Assembly (NCBI RefSeq): GCF_002000055.1
Contig: NZ_MVBD01000005.1
Coordinates: forward strand, 1 to 64,000
Origin: Marinicella sediminis
GTDB lineage: Bacteria; Pseudomonadota; Gammaproteobacteria; Xanthomonadales; Marinicellaceae
DNA: 64,000 bases
Direction: 5' to 3'
The notes under the pieces were generated by a model, which was not told where the DNA came from, did not search any database, and saw only the letters and a list, made by a program, of their open reading frames with translations. The position numbers were made by a program, and so were the translations under genes. Shown here one piece after another: positions 18,427 through 28,364 of the stretch (positions within the stretch are counted from its first letter, which is position 1; each line of letters starts with the position of its first letter).

Positions 18427-19178
18427 AGCTTGTATCCGGTGTGGATGGCGACAATGCCGGCAGACAGGTTTTCATAGCCACACATCTCCAGACCAGCCTG
18501 TTCAAACATTTGTTGCAGTGTTTCCTGGTTCGGGTGCTGTTCAATGGACTCAACCAAATATTGATAAGAGTCCCGGTCATTGGTCACCCAGTGGCCAATT
18601 TCCGGTAAGATTTTGAAGGAATAAAACTGATACAGCTGTTTAAGCAGACTGTTGTTAACCTGAGAGAACTCCAGTACCAGCGCTTTACCACCTGGCTTGA
18701 GGACACGGTACATTTCGTTCAGCGCCTGTTGTTTGTCAGTCACGTTTCGCAAGCCGAACGCCATGGTCACAGCATCGATGGAATTATCCTCCAGTGGCAA
18801 GGCTTCGGCATTCATTTGCTGAATTTCAAAACGACCAAAAAAGCCTGCATCTATCATCCGGTCCTGACCTACTTCCAGCATTGCCTGGTTGATGTCACCA
18901 ATGATGACGTGACCACTTTCACCCAGTCTGGGCATCAGTAGTTGAGCGATGTCACCGGTGCCACCTGCCAGATCAAGCACCCGTTGGCCTTCACGAATGC
19001 CACTGGCTGCGACAAAATGTCGTTTCCATAATCGATGTACGCCTCCGGACATCAGGTCATTCATGAGGTCGTATTTACCGGCCACAGAAGTGAAAACCTT
19101 GCCCACCAGCTTTTCTTTGTCAGCAGCAGGTACTTCCTTGAAGCCAAAATGTGTGGTTTTATCTTGCATATCAATCAT
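18423..19178 (-). CDS. ubiE: Ubiquinone/menaquinone C-methyltransferase
   Basis: 251 residues, identical in length to E. coli UbiE. A class I SAM methyltransferase acting on 2-polyprenyl-6-methoxy-1,4-benzoquinol. SAM motif V-L-D-L-A-G-G-T-G-D, family signatures Y-D-L-M-N-D-L-M-S and A-F-G-L-R-N-V. No menaquinone genes are seen here, so the ubiquinone reaction is the likely one. Overlaps the upstream dehydrogenase gene by 8 bp. Confidence 0.95.
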   Translation of the reverse strand: MIDMQDKTTHFGFKEVPAADKEKLVGKVFTSVAGKYDLMNDLMSGGVHRLWKRHFVAASGIREGQRVLDLAGGTGDIAQLLMPRLGESGHVIIGDINQAMLEVGQDRMIDAGFFGRFEIQQMNAEALPLEDNSIDAVTMAFGLRNVTDKQQALNEMYRVLKPGGKALVLEFSQVNNSLLKQLYQFYSFKILPEIGHWVTNDRDSYQYLVESIEQHPNQETLQQMFEQAGLEMCGYENLSAGIVAIHTGYKL

Positions 19179-20079
19179 CCAGTTCGGGGGATAATAAGTG
19201 ACGTTTCAGGCGGATCAAAGCAGAAATGTCTTCGTCACCATGATCCATTTCCATCAGCTTGGCATATTCCATGATGCTGTCATCTATGAGGGGTAATTGA
19301 CCGCCCAGTTCTGCTACGGTTTCCTGGCAGATTTTCAGGTCTTTGTGCAGCAAATTTAATTTGAAACCCACATTGAACTCATCATTTACCATGGTCGATC
19401 CACGGTTATCCAGAAACCAATTGCCAGCCGCACCGGCTGAGAATACTTCAATGGCTTTTTTCAGGTCCAGATTGCATTTTTCGGCCATCGCCAGTGCAGA
19501 GCAAACCGCCTGGGCAACACCCGCCACCATGACCTGATTAACGGCTTTGGTGGCCTGGCCCTGACCAACCCGGCCCATATGGGTGATCTGACTGCCAATC
19601 GCAGCAAACACATTGGCTGCCCTTTTGTATTGTTCACGATCGGCGCCGACCATAATGGACAAAGAGCCCTTTTTGGCGCCTTCAACTCCACCTGAGACTG
19701 GTGCGTCAATGAAACTGATGCCCTTGGAAGCCAGGTCATCGGCCACTGATCGTGCGGTGTTGGGGCTGACTGTTGAACAATCAATCACCACAGATCCGGG
19801 TGACATGAGATCCAGGATGTCAGCAATTACGGCTTTCAGGTCATCATCAGCTGATACGCAGGTAAGAACACAATCAGCCTGAGACAACATGCTCTCATCA
19901 TCTTCAAACTCTTCCAGGTTCAGCTCATTGATCATGGCCTGGCGTTTACCTTCTGTGCGGTTTTTTACGCCAATCAATATTCCGTGATCGTGCAGGTTCC
20001 TGGCCATTGGCCGCCCCATGGCTCCCAGTCCATAGACCACGACTTTGCTGAGTTTTATTTCTGACATTGTGGGATTCAT
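19171..20079 (-). CDS. NAD-binding beta-hydroxyacid dehydrogenase (3-hydroxyisobutyrate dehydrogenase family)
   Basis: About 302 residues from the ATG at 20079 (another at 20067). The far longer frame opening at 20280 adds 67 residues without family similarity and runs into the promoter region of the divergent gene. Rossmann motif V-Y-G-L-G-A-M-G-R-P-M-A (about 15-26), substrate signature D-A-P-V-S-G-G-V-E-G-A and the catalytic lysine in G-Q-A-T-K-A-V-N-Q are present. Members reduce or oxidise 3-hydroxyisobutyrate, tartronate semialdehyde, succinic semialdehyde and similar compounds; the substrate cannot be chosen here. It leads the ubiE-ubiJ-ubiB run, which may be only transcriptional convenience. 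Confidence 0.85.
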   Translation of the reverse strand: MNPTMSEIKLSKVVVYGLGAMGRPMARNLHDHGILIGVKNRTEGKRQAMINELNLEEFEDDESMLSQADCVLTCVSADDDLKAVIADILDLMSPGSVVIDCSTVSPNTARSVADDLASKGISFIDAPVSGGVEGAKKGSLSIMVGADREQYKRAANVFAAIGSQITHMGRVGQGQATKAVNQVMVAGVAQAVCSALAMAEKCNLDLKKAIEVFSAGAAGNWFLDNRGSTMVNDEFNVGFKLNLLHKDLKICQETVAELGGQLPLIDDSIMEYAKLMEMDHGDEDISALIRLKRHLLSPELDD

Positions 20080-20303
20080 TGCTTGTTGTGTGAGCCGGTC
20101 ATTATAACCGATCACTGAAAAAGCAGAATGAAGAACAGTAACTTTAAACCGATAAATTCGTTGTAGGTGGTGGAAACCCAATAAATTCACAGCCAGTGAT
20201 CTTTGAATGGGGTAAAATTCTACGCTGATTTTTTCCGGGCTCCAGCGTTTTCGCCTGATGCACCGGACTATTGCATTCACTTACTATTAACAGGAATTCA
20301 TAC

Positions 20304-23168
20304 ATGAAACATTTATCATTGCTCATTGTTCTGATCTCGGTGCTGGGTTGCACTCCGACTCAAAACACCCGGCCTGAAGCCGAAAGCCTGTCAGCCAACC
20401 AGACGTCAAAGGTCTTCAGCCAACCCTATGACATGCGGGAGTTGGATAACGGTCTTAAAGTCATTGTGGTTAAAACAGACTACCCTGGCGTGGTATCGCT
20501 GCAGATGCCAATTCAAACCGGCTCCAGAAATGAAGTTGAGCCCGGAAAATCTGGTTTTGCTCACTTCTTTGAACACATGATGTTTCGTGGAACTGAAAAT
20601 TACACTCAGGAGGAGTATGGTGCCATGCTCAAAGAGGTGGGCGCTGATCAGAATGCCTACACCACTGATGACTACACCAATTACCATGTAACCTTCATCA
20701 ACGAAGACCTGGAACTCATGTTGATGCTGGAAGCTGATCGGTTTAAAAACCTCAAATATTCAGAAGCCCAGTTCAGAACAGAGGCGTTGGCGGTGAAAGG
20801 AGAATACCTGAAAAACAGCGCCAGTCCATTCAGTCAATTGTTTGAAACGGTTCGTAAAAATGCTTATCAGGAGCACACTTACCGGCACACCACCATGGGC
20901 TTTCTGGAAGACATTGAAGACATGCCCAACCAAATGGAATACTCCAAGGTCTTTTTTGACCGTTGGTATCGCCCTGAGAAAGCCGCATTGATTGTGGTGG
21001 GTGATGTGGATGTGGAAAACACCCACCAATTAATTGAAAAGTACTTTGGTGACTGGGAACGTGGTAATTACGTGGTCGACATTCCTGTCGAACCACCAGC
21101 CAAGGGCAGTCAATATCACCACATCGCCTGGGACTCCCAAACCCTTCCTATGTTTGGCTTGGTCTTCAGAGGCCCTGCTGCGGATCCGGGTCAAAAAGAT
21201 AAGATGGCCATCGACATGCTTGGTCAAGTCTACTTCGGTCAAAACTCTGCTGTCTACCAGGACCTGGTTGTGAACCGCCAATTGGCCGATGCTTTGTTCT
21301 TTTATTCGCCAGACCGCAAAGACCCAGGGTTGATTTATGTGCTGGCCAGAATGACTTCTGCTGAACATTACCCAGCGGTACAAGAGGCCTTGCTGAATAC
21401 CCTGGTTGAGGCCAGAACAGCTGAGCCTGACAGTCAAAAACTCACTGACATTAAATCAGCGGCACGATATGGTTTTGCCAATTCCCTGGATAATTCAGAA
21501 GCCATTGGCGACATGCTGGCATCGGTGGTACAGTTCAACCGGGATCCGGAATTCATCAATCAACAATATGAACAGCTTGAAGCCATCACTGCCAGTGATG
21601 TCAAATGGGCGGCCAACAAATACCTGGTTGATGATGGCCGCATCATGGTGACTCTGTCATCAGATGAGCAGGTATCCAGCATCAATAAAGATTTTATGTT
21701 GAGTGACATGGTGGCTGAAGCAAGTCAACCTAAAAAAGCCATGTACCAGGTCACCGACATGAGTAATACCAGTGACATCGTAGACCTGAACTTCCTGTTT
21801 AACACCGGGGCGGCACAGGATCCTGAAGGTAAGAAAGGCCTGGCCGCATTGACCGCGGCGATGATCACTGAAGGGGGTTCAGCAAGTAAGTCAATCAAAG
21901 AAATCCAACAAGCCATGCTGCCAATGGCCGCTTATTTTTCTTCTCAGGTTGATAAAGAGATGATGTCATTGTCTGGCCGGGTTCATCGTGAAAAAGCCGC
22001 TGAATATCTGGAGCTGGTGCTAGACAGTGTGCTTAATCCTGGTTTCAGGGAAGATGATTTTAAACGGCTCAAAACTCAGCAGATTAATAACATTCAGACT
22101 GATCTGAAACAAAACAACGATGAAGAGCTGGGCAAAGAAGTGTTGTATCAGCAATTGTACAAAGGTCACCCTTATGGGTCATTGAACCTGGGAGCGGTCG
22201 CTGATCTGGAAAGCATTACCCTGGATGATGTCAAAGCTTTTTATCAGCAACAGTTGACTCAGGATCGCCTGAATCTCGGCATCACCGGCAACCTGCCTGA
22301 AGCTCAGAAACAAGCCATGTTGAAACGCATCACTGATGAGTTGAATGCAGCGGGCGTAAAACCAGTCAAAATTGATGAAGCGCCTGTTCTGGAAGGCCGT
22401 CAGGTGACCATCGTTGAAAAGCAAACCATGCCCACAGCTGTTTCATACGGGTTCCCGATTGAAGTCAACCGATCTCACCCGGATTGGGTGGCTTTGTGGC
22501 TGGTGCGTTCATACCTCGGAGAGCACCGAAACTCCAATTCATTTCTGTACCAACGCATCCGTGAAGCCCGCGGCATGAATTATGGTGATTATGCATACAT
22601 TGAGTACTTTCCACGCGGTATGTTCCGCACCCAACCTGAAGCTAATTTGGGGCGCTCAGAACAAATCTTTCAGGTGTGGCTCAGACCTTTGCGGTCCAAC
22701 GCCGATGCTCATTTTGCGACCAGAACGGCCATGTATGAAATGGAAAAACTGATTGAGAATGGCCTGACCGAAGAACAATTTGAGGCCACGCGTTCATTTC
22801 TGAGTAAATATGCTGGGCTGTTGCTCAAAGGTCAGGACCGTGTGCTGGGTTATCAAATGGACAGTGACTATTATGGTACTCCCGGATTTGTTGAGCTGGT
22901 CAGTAAGGGGCTGGATTCACTGACTCTGGAGCAGGTCAATCAAGTGATTCGTAAGCACCTGCAACTGGAGAATATACACTTTGTATTCATCACCAAAGAC
23001 GGTGAAGACATGAAGTCAAGATTGGTCAATGACACCACTTCAGCCATGACATACAACTCTGAAAAACCAGCAACTTTGTTGGCTGAAGACGAGGTGATTC
23101 AGGACTATCCGCTGAACCTGAAGGATGCGGATGTGGTGATAAAACCCATTGATGAAATTTTTCAATAA
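20304..23168 (+). CDS. M16-family zinc metalloprotease lipoprotein (PqqL-like, two-domain)
   Basis: 954 residues from the ATG at 20304, preceded by AGGAA 8 bases upstream; the frame opens earlier at 20271 but that start has no signal sequence. Lipobox S-V-L-G-C with Cys16 predicts a lipid-anchored envelope protein. The inverted zinc motif H87-F-F-E90-H91 is intact, with a downstream Glu in the E-A-L-A-V-K-G-E-Y block as third ligand. A second M16 half begins near residue 490 and lacks the zinc motif, as in many fused M16 proteins. Predicted to degrade peptides in the periplasm. Monocistronic, with a strong terminator after it. Confidence 0.92.
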   Translation: MKHLSLLIVLISVLGCTPTQNTRPEAESLSANQTSKVFSQPYDMRELDNGLKVIVVKTDYPGVVSLQMPIQTGSRNEVEPGKSGFAHFFEHMMFRGTENYTQEEYGAMLKEVGADQNAYTTDDYTNYHVTFINEDLELMLMLEADRFKNLKYSEAQFRTEALAVKGEYLKNSASPFSQLFETVRKNAYQEHTYRHTTMGFLEDIEDMPNQMEYSKVFFDRWYRPEKAALIVVGDVDVENTHQLIEKYFGDWERGNYVVDIPVEPPAKGSQYHHIAWDSQTLPMFGLVFRGPAADPGQKDKMAIDMLGQVYFGQNSAVYQDLVVNRQLADALFFYSPDRKDPGLIYVLARMTSAEHYPAVQEALLNTLVEARTAEPDSQKLTDIKSAARYGFANSLDNSEAIGDMLASVVQFNRDPEFINQQYEQLEAITASDVKWAANKYLVDDGRIMVTLSSDEQVSSINKDFMLSDMVAEASQPKKAMYQVTDMSNTSDIVDLNFLFNTGAAQDPEGKKGLAALTAAMITEGGSASKSIKEIQQAMLPMAAYFSSQVDKEMMSLSGRVHREKAAEYLELVLDSVLNPGFREDDFKRLKTQQINNIQTDLKQNNDEELGKEVLYQQLYKGHPYGSLNLGAVADLESITLDDVKAFYQQQLTQDRLNLGITGNLPEAQKQAMLKRITDELNAAGVKPVKIDEAPVLEGRQVTIVEKQTMPTAVSYGFPIEVNRSHPDWVALWLVRSYLGEHRNSNSFLYQRIREARGMNYGDYAYIEYFPRGMFRTQPEANLGRSEQIFQVWLRPLRSNADAHFATRTAMYEMEKLIENGLTEEQFEATRSFLSKYAGLLLKGQDRVLGYQMDSDYYGTPGFVELVSKGLDSLTLEQVNQVIRKHLQLENIHFVFITKDGEDMKSRLVNDTTSAMTYNSEKPATLLAEDEVIQDYPLNLKDADVVIKPIDEIFQ

Positions 23169-23183
23169 AAGCGCGCTGTACTC

Positions 23184-23226
23184 AAAAAAAAAGCCGGTCA
23201 TTGATATGTGACCGGCTTTTTTTTCG
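23184..23226. terminator. Bidirectional intrinsic terminator
   Basis: A-run, then AAGCCGGTCA (23191-23200), an 8-base loop and TGACCGGCTT (23209-23218) followed by T6. Ten-base perfect stem between convergent genes. Confidence 0.92.
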
Positions 23227-23243
23227 CTGTTGTTAACAATCAA

Positions 23244-25616
23244 TCAACGAACAGCTGGTTGTTGAAATCCATCGGCGAAAATCACATCAACCATTGACTG
23301 ACATATGCCCGGGATTTGGGTATGAGTGACTGCCAGATTATCCAGGAACCAACCATTGCCGCGGACTGATCCATCGGTGGAATAGCTGAACCTGATCGCC
23401 ACTTGCTGCGCCTGAAAAGGAGACAGGTCCATGGTGTGTTGCTGCCAACTGTTTTGCTCGCCTGAGAAAGCCGGGGTGTTCTCATCATAGCCACATTCGT
23501 CTGCAGCTGATCTGAAGGTGTTTGGGTAAGAGGGTGATAAATCCGGTGATTGCCAGGGACCACCATCAACGCTGATTTCAACCACGCCGCCATCATAGCG
23601 GTCTTCAATGTCGTATTGTGTGAAAAAGCTTAATTCTGAAGCTTCTCCCGGGGTTAAATCAAAAGGTTGAGTGGTCAGTCGATTGCAGGTGTTATTGCCA
23701 TCTTGTGACCAATAGCTGCGGTCACCATCGAAAACCACATCAGTAACCATCTCCCATCCCAGGTGTCTGGAAGATTGATCAATGCCTGAATCGCCCACTT
23801 CAGCACCCGCCGTCCAGGTACCATCGCTGTTTGCGCCAAGAGGTTTGGCAAACAGGACCAGTTGATTATTTTCTTCATTGCCATTGGAAGCGTCTACAGC
23901 GCGCACAATGTAATGATAAAGCTGATCATGCAAAACCCCAAAGTCCGTAAAACTCAGGCTGTTGAGCTGGCTTGCCACCTGGTTTGCTGGACCTGGTTCA
24001 AAGGCCGGATCTGTGGACCGGTAAATGTTGTATGTGGTGCTTGACTGACAATAGGAAGAGGCACTGGGCCAGGTCACATCAAGACTGCAGGTGTTGTTGT
24101 ATGAGGTGGACACCGAATTGACCCCGGAAAACTGAGGAGCTGCGGTACAGAGACCAGTGGTCTGGGCTTCCACACAGGTACTGCGCGTTGATTCGCACAC
24201 CCCTTCGGCATTGACTTTGGCCACCTGGTAGCCGACGTTGACCAGCCCGCTGGCAGTGGAGTCAGTGAATGATTCAGCGGTGAGCTGGTCGGTCAGTTCA
24301 ATGAAATTATTGACCGCACAGCCGCCTTCTGAACGAAAGACACGGTAGTGTTCTCCGGCAGCCAGGCTGTCATTCCAGGTCAGGGCAATGGCATTGTCAC
24401 CTGCGGCTTCAGCCTGTAAGTTATTGGGGGCAGAAGTTTGTGGACACAGCAGTGGGTCAAGAATGAACAGACCACCAGATATGTCGCTGAGGATGACATT
24501 GCCGCTGTCAAAGAAAGGATAATTGCTCCAGGCGCCATCGAACTGATTGGTGTTGCTGTCCGGGTAGGTATCGAAACCAGCCACTTCAGCCAACTGACCT
24601 GCAGCCACATCTGTGATGTCAACCACGCTCAGTCCACTGGTGTAATTAGACAGGTAAGCAAAATTGCCTTTGATGTAGAGGTTATGGTCAACCGAAGGCT
24701 GTGGGCCCAGGTAAGTGCCTATGATGACTGGATTGTCGAGATCCTGTAAGTCCCAGATGTAAGTTTTGGTGTTGTGCCCCAGGTTTTGTTCATCCAATTC
24801 ATCATTCATCAGGTAATAACGCTGGTCTTCTGTCAGCCATCCCTGGTGGGTATACCTGGAATCATTGTATGGGGTTCTGGAAATTTGAACAGGTGAAGTC
24901 TTGTCAGTCACATCAACAATGGTCAGGGTGTCTTCATTGGAATTAAAACACAGTTCTTGTCCGTTGTGTTCAACATCCGGGCCTGTGTATATGACGCATT
25001 GGGCATCGTGGGTATATCCATCGGCGCTGAAACAACCCATGTTGACTGGTGTGGTCGGTATGGAGATGTCAACCATATGCAGACCACCGCTGCAATTGGC
25101 ACCCACGGCATAGGCATACCCGCTGTCTTCATTGATGACAATATTGTGGGCATTCCCAAATTCATTGTAATTGGCAGTGGCTGTGAAGGTTACAGGTGGA
25201 GCAGGCACATTGCGTAATTGGGTCAAATCAAAGACTTGCATGCCATGGCCACTGGCTTCTGAAACGATGAAAGCGTGATTGGCATAAGTTTTGATGTCGC
25301 GCCATAAGCTGTTGCTGCTGGCGGTTGGCAGGTATCCCAGGTAAACTGGGGTTTTGGGTGTTGAAATGTCTACGAAAGCGGTGCCATTGGATAAACCCAT
25401 CAAAGCATATTCTTTGCCATCAAGGGGGTCTGTCCAACCCCAGATGTCATTGCCGGAGCCGGTACCATCGCCCAGGTCTTCCAGGTGAATGCGGTGCAAT
25501 AAATCGGTGTTATTGCAAGCATAAAAATCAGCCATTCCATTTTCACATTCAGTGAATGGGTGGGCACTTATTCCGGTAGAAAGCAGCAACAGCCAGCAGG
25601 TTTTTTTGGCAAACAT
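23244..25616 (-). CDS. Secreted choice-of-anchor-B family protein with LVIVD-type repeats
   Basis: 790 residues with a signal peptide (residues 3-18). The first 400 residues match the choice-of-anchor B type: G-W-T-D-P-L-D-G-K-E-Y-A-L-M-G, several V-D-I-S/T units (LVIVD beta-propeller-like blades) and paired cysteines. Then comes a fibronectin-III-like part (about 400-570) and a jelly-roll-like part rich in Trp and Gly (about 600-770). The tail reads V-I-F-A-D-G-F-Q-Q-P, the terminal motif shared with the repeat protein at the left edge of the window. Function unknown; probably exported to the surface or medium. Confidence 0.8.
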   Translation of the reverse strand: MFAKKTCWLLLLSTGISAHPFTECENGMADFYACNNTDLLHRIHLEDLGDGTGSGNDIWGWTDPLDGKEYALMGLSNGTAFVDISTPKTPVYLGYLPTASSNSLWRDIKTYANHAFIVSEASGHGMQVFDLTQLRNVPAPPVTFTATANYNEFGNAHNIVINEDSGYAYAVGANCSGGLHMVDISIPTTPVNMGCFSADGYTHDAQCVIYTGPDVEHNGQELCFNSNEDTLTIVDVTDKTSPVQISRTPYNDSRYTHQGWLTEDQRYYLMNDELDEQNLGHNTKTYIWDLQDLDNPVIIGTYLGPQPSVDHNLYIKGNFAYLSNYTSGLSVVDITDVAAGQLAEVAGFDTYPDSNTNQFDGAWSNYPFFDSGNVILSDISGGLFILDPLLCPQTSAPNNLQAEAAGDNAIALTWNDSLAAGEHYRVFRSEGGCAVNNFIELTDQLTAESFTDSTASGLVNVGYQVAKVNAEGVCESTRSTCVEAQTTGLCTAAPQFSGVNSVSTSYNNTCSLDVTWPSASSYCQSSTTYNIYRSTDPAFEPGPANQVASQLNSLSFTDFGVLHDQLYHYIVRAVDASNGNEENNQLVLFAKPLGANSDGTWTAGAEVGDSGIDQSSRHLGWEMVTDVVFDGDRSYWSQDGNNTCNRLTTQPFDLTPGEASELSFFTQYDIEDRYDGGVVEISVDGGPWQSPDLSPSYPNTFRSAADECGYDENTPAFSGEQNSWQQHTMDLSPFQAQQVAIRFSYSTDGSVRGNGWFLDNLAVTHTQIPGICQSMVDVIFADGFQQPAVR

Positions 25617-25762
25617 GTGTTAATAGATGTGTTGAAGAGTTGACAAAATAGCACAAAGATCATGGTTTATCCCAGTTGTTTATGAAAAAAGCAGCACCAG
25701 CAGACGATTCATGCAGCATTTTTAGCCTTCGGTGTTCAATTGGGTAACAGCCAATTACCGGT

Positions 25763-25789
25763 AAAAAAAAGCCATCTCGGGGATGGCTT
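25763..25789 (-). terminator. Intrinsic terminator of the OmpA-like gene
   Basis: On the minus strand AAGCCATC / GATGGCTT stem with a 5-base loop followed by a run of T (plus-strand A-run at 25763-25770). Confidence 0.85.
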
Positions 25790-25822
25790 CAGGGAGTTTG
25801 ATTTGCGATGAGTTTTTTCTAC

Positions 25823-26476
25823 TCAGGGTTCAATGGCCGTGATGAATAATTCAACCCGACGATTTTGACTGCGACCATATTCTGTGTTGTTATCTGCAAT
25901 GGGTTGTGATTCTCCCAGTCCGTAAGGGGCCAATCGATTGGCTGGGATGCCCTGTGCCTGTAAGTAGTCAGCCACACTGTAAGCCCGTTGATAGGACAGG
26001 TTTCGGTTGTATTCGTCTTTGCCGGTTGAATCGGTATGACCAATGACGTCCAGGTTGGTGTCCTTGTATTTGTAAAGCACTTTGGCCACTGCATTCAGGC
26101 TGGAATAAAAGCTGCTTTTGATGTTGTATTCATCGGTTGCAAAAGTGATGTTGCTTGGCATGATCAGTTGAATCTGGTCACCATCCCGGCGAACCTGAAC
26201 GCCAGAACCTTGTAATTCCCTGCGTAATTCAGCTTCCTGGTGATCCATATAGGCGCCAACCCCGGCACCGATGGCAGCGCAACCTGCTGCTGCATTGCGG
26301 GCACTTTTCGAGTTCCGGGTGGCACCAATCAAGCCGCATACGATGGCTCCTGCGGCACCGTATGTAACACTTTTGCGGACTTTCTCATCGCCGGTATATG
26401 GATCGGTGGTGGTACAGCCGCCCAATACAGTCATGGCCATCACGGTTAAGATTGTTGTTTTCTTCATCATACTCAC
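25823..26476 (-). CDS. OmpA-family peptidoglycan-associated lipoprotein (YiaD-like)
   Basis: 217 residues. Lipobox V-L-G-G-C with Cys21 predicts an outer-membrane lipoprotein. Residues of about 38-75 form a glycine-zipper membrane segment (A-A-G-A-I-V-C-G-L-I-G, A-I-G-A-G-V-G-A), and residues of about 105-215 an OmpA/MotB peptidoglycan-binding domain with V-I-G-H-T-D-S-T-G and the N-R-R-V-E-L motif. This is the YiaD/Pal-like arrangement. Single gene with its own terminator. Confidence 0.9.
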   Translation of the reverse strand: MSMMKKTTILTVMAMTVLGGCTTTDPYTGDEKVRKSVTYGAAGAIVCGLIGATRNSKSARNAAAGCAAIGAGVGAYMDHQEAELRRELQGSGVQVRRDGDQIQLIMPSNITFATDEYNIKSSFYSSLNAVAKVLYKYKDTNLDVIGHTDSTGKDEYNRNLSYQRAYSVADYLQAQGIPANRLAPYGLGESQPIADNNTEYGRSQNRRVELFITAIEP

Positions 26477-26554
26477 TCATTTATGGGTTCGCTGACAGGT
26501 TACCTAAATGCGGCTTAACAGATTGTGAACAGGGTGGCGAAAATGAGCGGGCAC

Positions 26555-26580
26555 AAAAAAAGGAGGCTTGGCCTCCTTTG
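26555..26580 (-). terminator. Intrinsic terminator after the 26.6-27.4 kb gene
   Basis: Perfect nine-base stem AAAGGAGGC / GCCTCCTTT with a 3-base loop at 26559-26579. On the minus strand it is followed by a T-run. Confidence 0.85.
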
Positions 26581-26602
26581 TTATGATGTGAATCGCTGTT
26601 CT

Positions 26603-27364
26603 TCAGTCTTCGTCCTCGTGCATGGATAAATCAACCCGATGACGATAAATGGTGTAGTGGGTCGACTTGATCGCGCCATTGAACTGATCAAACATTTTTT
26701 CGGCTTTTTTCTTCGATTTTTTATGTTTCACCACAAAATCATAAAAGCTTTCTTCCATTGGTGCCATATCTGCATAGTTGGCATAGGGCGTGGCCAGGGT
26801 AACACCGCCGTCACCACCAACCGGGTATGACCAGGACCAGTTTCTGGGCCAGCCATTGTCTTTGGCCAATGTGCTCATCGACTTGATTGAGGCGGACATG
26901 TCGCTGCCTTTGCCTGACTTCACTTCAAAATGAGTTACACCCACAAAATTGGCTTTGGTGTTTTCCCCCCAGTTACTGTTTCTGGTGTCGATCTCGGTGA
27001 AGTTGTGCATGTACTTTTGTACATGCGGATGAACGGTTTCGTTGAAGTGTTCACCCATGTGCTCGTTGGACCATTTGGCATACTTATCCTGATCGGCCCA
27101 TTCAAAACAACAGCTTCGCACCACATAGTTGTTCAACTTGTCGCCGGTGACAGGCACGTAGGTGTCCCAGTGTCTTGGGTCCCCTTTTTCCATGCGCATT
27201 TTCAGATGGGCTTTCAAGGCAGCTTCAAATTCTGCCCCATGCCCTTCTTTGGGTACCATGGTCCAGCCATCAGCAATTAAAGTCGGTGGCTTTTCGTGGT
27301 TATCTGCTGCACACCAGGTTGGTATCATCAGTAAGCAGATGATAAATGAAAGAAATTTGTTCAT
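26603..27364 (-). CDS. Secreted protein, possible tandem dimeric alpha/beta-barrel domains
   Basis: 253 residues with a clear signal peptide ending C-A-A-D. I do not recognise a named family. The mature part looks like two related halves: about 30-130 and about 140-250. Each starts with a strand, has a helix (F-E-A-A-L-K-A-H-L and M-S-A-S-I-K-S-M), a Trp-rich strand and ends in an H-x-Y/F strand. This is the pattern of ABM/NIPSNAP-type ferredoxin-like barrels. C-C-F-E-W in the first half is an unusual vicinal cysteine pair, and the end is acidic (E-D-E-D). Monocistronic. The structural reading is inference. Confidence 0.55.
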   Translation of the reverse strand: MNKFLSFIICLLMIPTWCAADNHEKPPTLIADGWTMVPKEGHGAEFEAALKAHLKMRMEKGDPRHWDTYVPVTGDKLNNYVVRSCCFEWADQDKYAKWSNEHMGEHFNETVHPHVQKYMHNFTEIDTRNSNWGENTKANFVGVTHFEVKSGKGSDMSASIKSMSTLAKDNGWPRNWSWSYPVGGDGGVTLATPYANYADMAPMEESFYDFVVKHKKSKKKAEKMFDQFNGAIKSTHYTIYRHRVDLSMHEDED

Positions 27365-27583
27365 GATTTTCCCCTGTTTTTTTTGTAGTTATTGCACACA
27401 ATCAATAACTGTTGAGGGGTTGACGTTGAATTTAAAATAGCGCAAAAATATTGATAAGTCAATGAAATTAGTTCTGCTGCGCGCAGCCAGCAAAACAGTT
27501 TGTTTTGCATTTTCCCACCAGTACCGGTGCCCGAAAGGTCAGATGAAACGACCAGCGAACAGAGGTGATACAGCAATGGTGGG

Positions 27584-28333
27584 TTAAATTTGGTCTGAAT
27601 GTATCCTGGGTTGGGTGGTTAATTGCAGCAATTTTCTGATCTCGTAAATCATGATGCCCCGGGTGTATTGCAGATAAAAATATTTTTGAAACATGTCACT
27701 GTCTTCGCGCAGCGTGGTGTCATATTCCTGTTGATGCTGTTCACGGGCGATGTGGGTCCATTCGGTGGCATCAATTTCTGAATGGGGGTCATTGAAGTTG
27801 AGCTCACGCACCAATTCAGGATCCAGTTCAAAACCCAACTCCTGAGGGTACCTGAGGGCATATTCCCCGGTATCTGTCAGTAAAACCTGTAACTGACAAA
27901 ATGGTTTAAAGCCATGATATTCTCCCTGGTTAGCTGACTCTTTGAGAAACACCAAATAACGCTGGCCTTCCTCAACCCGATCAGGGTAGTAGCACACATG
28001 CTCCTCAAACCCTTTGCTGCTGATAATCAGTAGATCGTCTTTCTTGACACCTTTGTAAGGCACCCGGACAGTCAGAAATCCCTGGCCGCTGGCATTCAGC
28101 TCACGGGTTTGGAGGTAATCGATGTTAATGACCTGAGCAATAGCCACCACATCGGCCCAGGCGGCAGCCTCCGCAAATGAGGCAAATTTAACTGGTTCCA
28201 GCGGTGTGTAATCAAAGGCATAATCCCGATTGGCTTCAGGCAACAGGTTAGATGGTTCTGGCTGCGCTGTGACTTCATTCAGAAACATGGCCAGAAAGCT
28301 GCAGATGAGTATGTTTAAGGTCTTGGTTTTCAT
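27584..28333 (-). CDS. Secreted protein of unknown function
   Basis: 249 residues from the ATG at 28333, which starts directly at a signal peptide (M-K-T-K-T-L-N-I-L-I-C); the frame also allows 28348. Residues of about 55-140 contain A-D-V-V-A-I-A-Q-V, a Y-K-G-V-K-K-D-D segment, and C-Y-Y-P followed by G-Q-R-Y-L-V-F-L. These resemble the small beta-barrel secreted proteins loosely similar to TIMP/NTR domains, but I cannot name the family. The C-terminal third is helical and rich in charged residues. It lies 31 bp upstream of... the psd start is on its far side: psd (29195-28365) precedes it in the same direction, so it may be the last gene of a Sco-psd transcript. Confidence 0.55.
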   Translation of the reverse strand: MKTKTLNILICSFLAMFLNEVTAQPEPSNLLPEANRDYAFDYTPLEPVKFASFAEAAAWADVVAIAQVINIDYLQTRELNASGQGFLTVRVPYKGVKKDDLLIISSKGFEEHVCYYPDRVEEGQRYLVFLKESANQGEYHGFKPFCQLQVLLTDTGEYALRYPQELGFELDPELVRELNFNDPHSEIDATEWTHIAREQHQQEYDTTLREDSDMFQKYFYLQYTRGIMIYEIRKLLQLTTQPRIHSDQI

Positions 28334-28364
28334 GTGGCTATGGACCATTTAGGTTGCAAAAGAT

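Noticed and set aside
27471-27490. Perfect palindrome GCTGCGCGCAGC in the 219-bp gap after the secreted gene at 27584
   Set aside because: Only 12 bp, no flanking dyads, T-run or promoter elements; could be chance. The gap otherwise shows nothing I can name.
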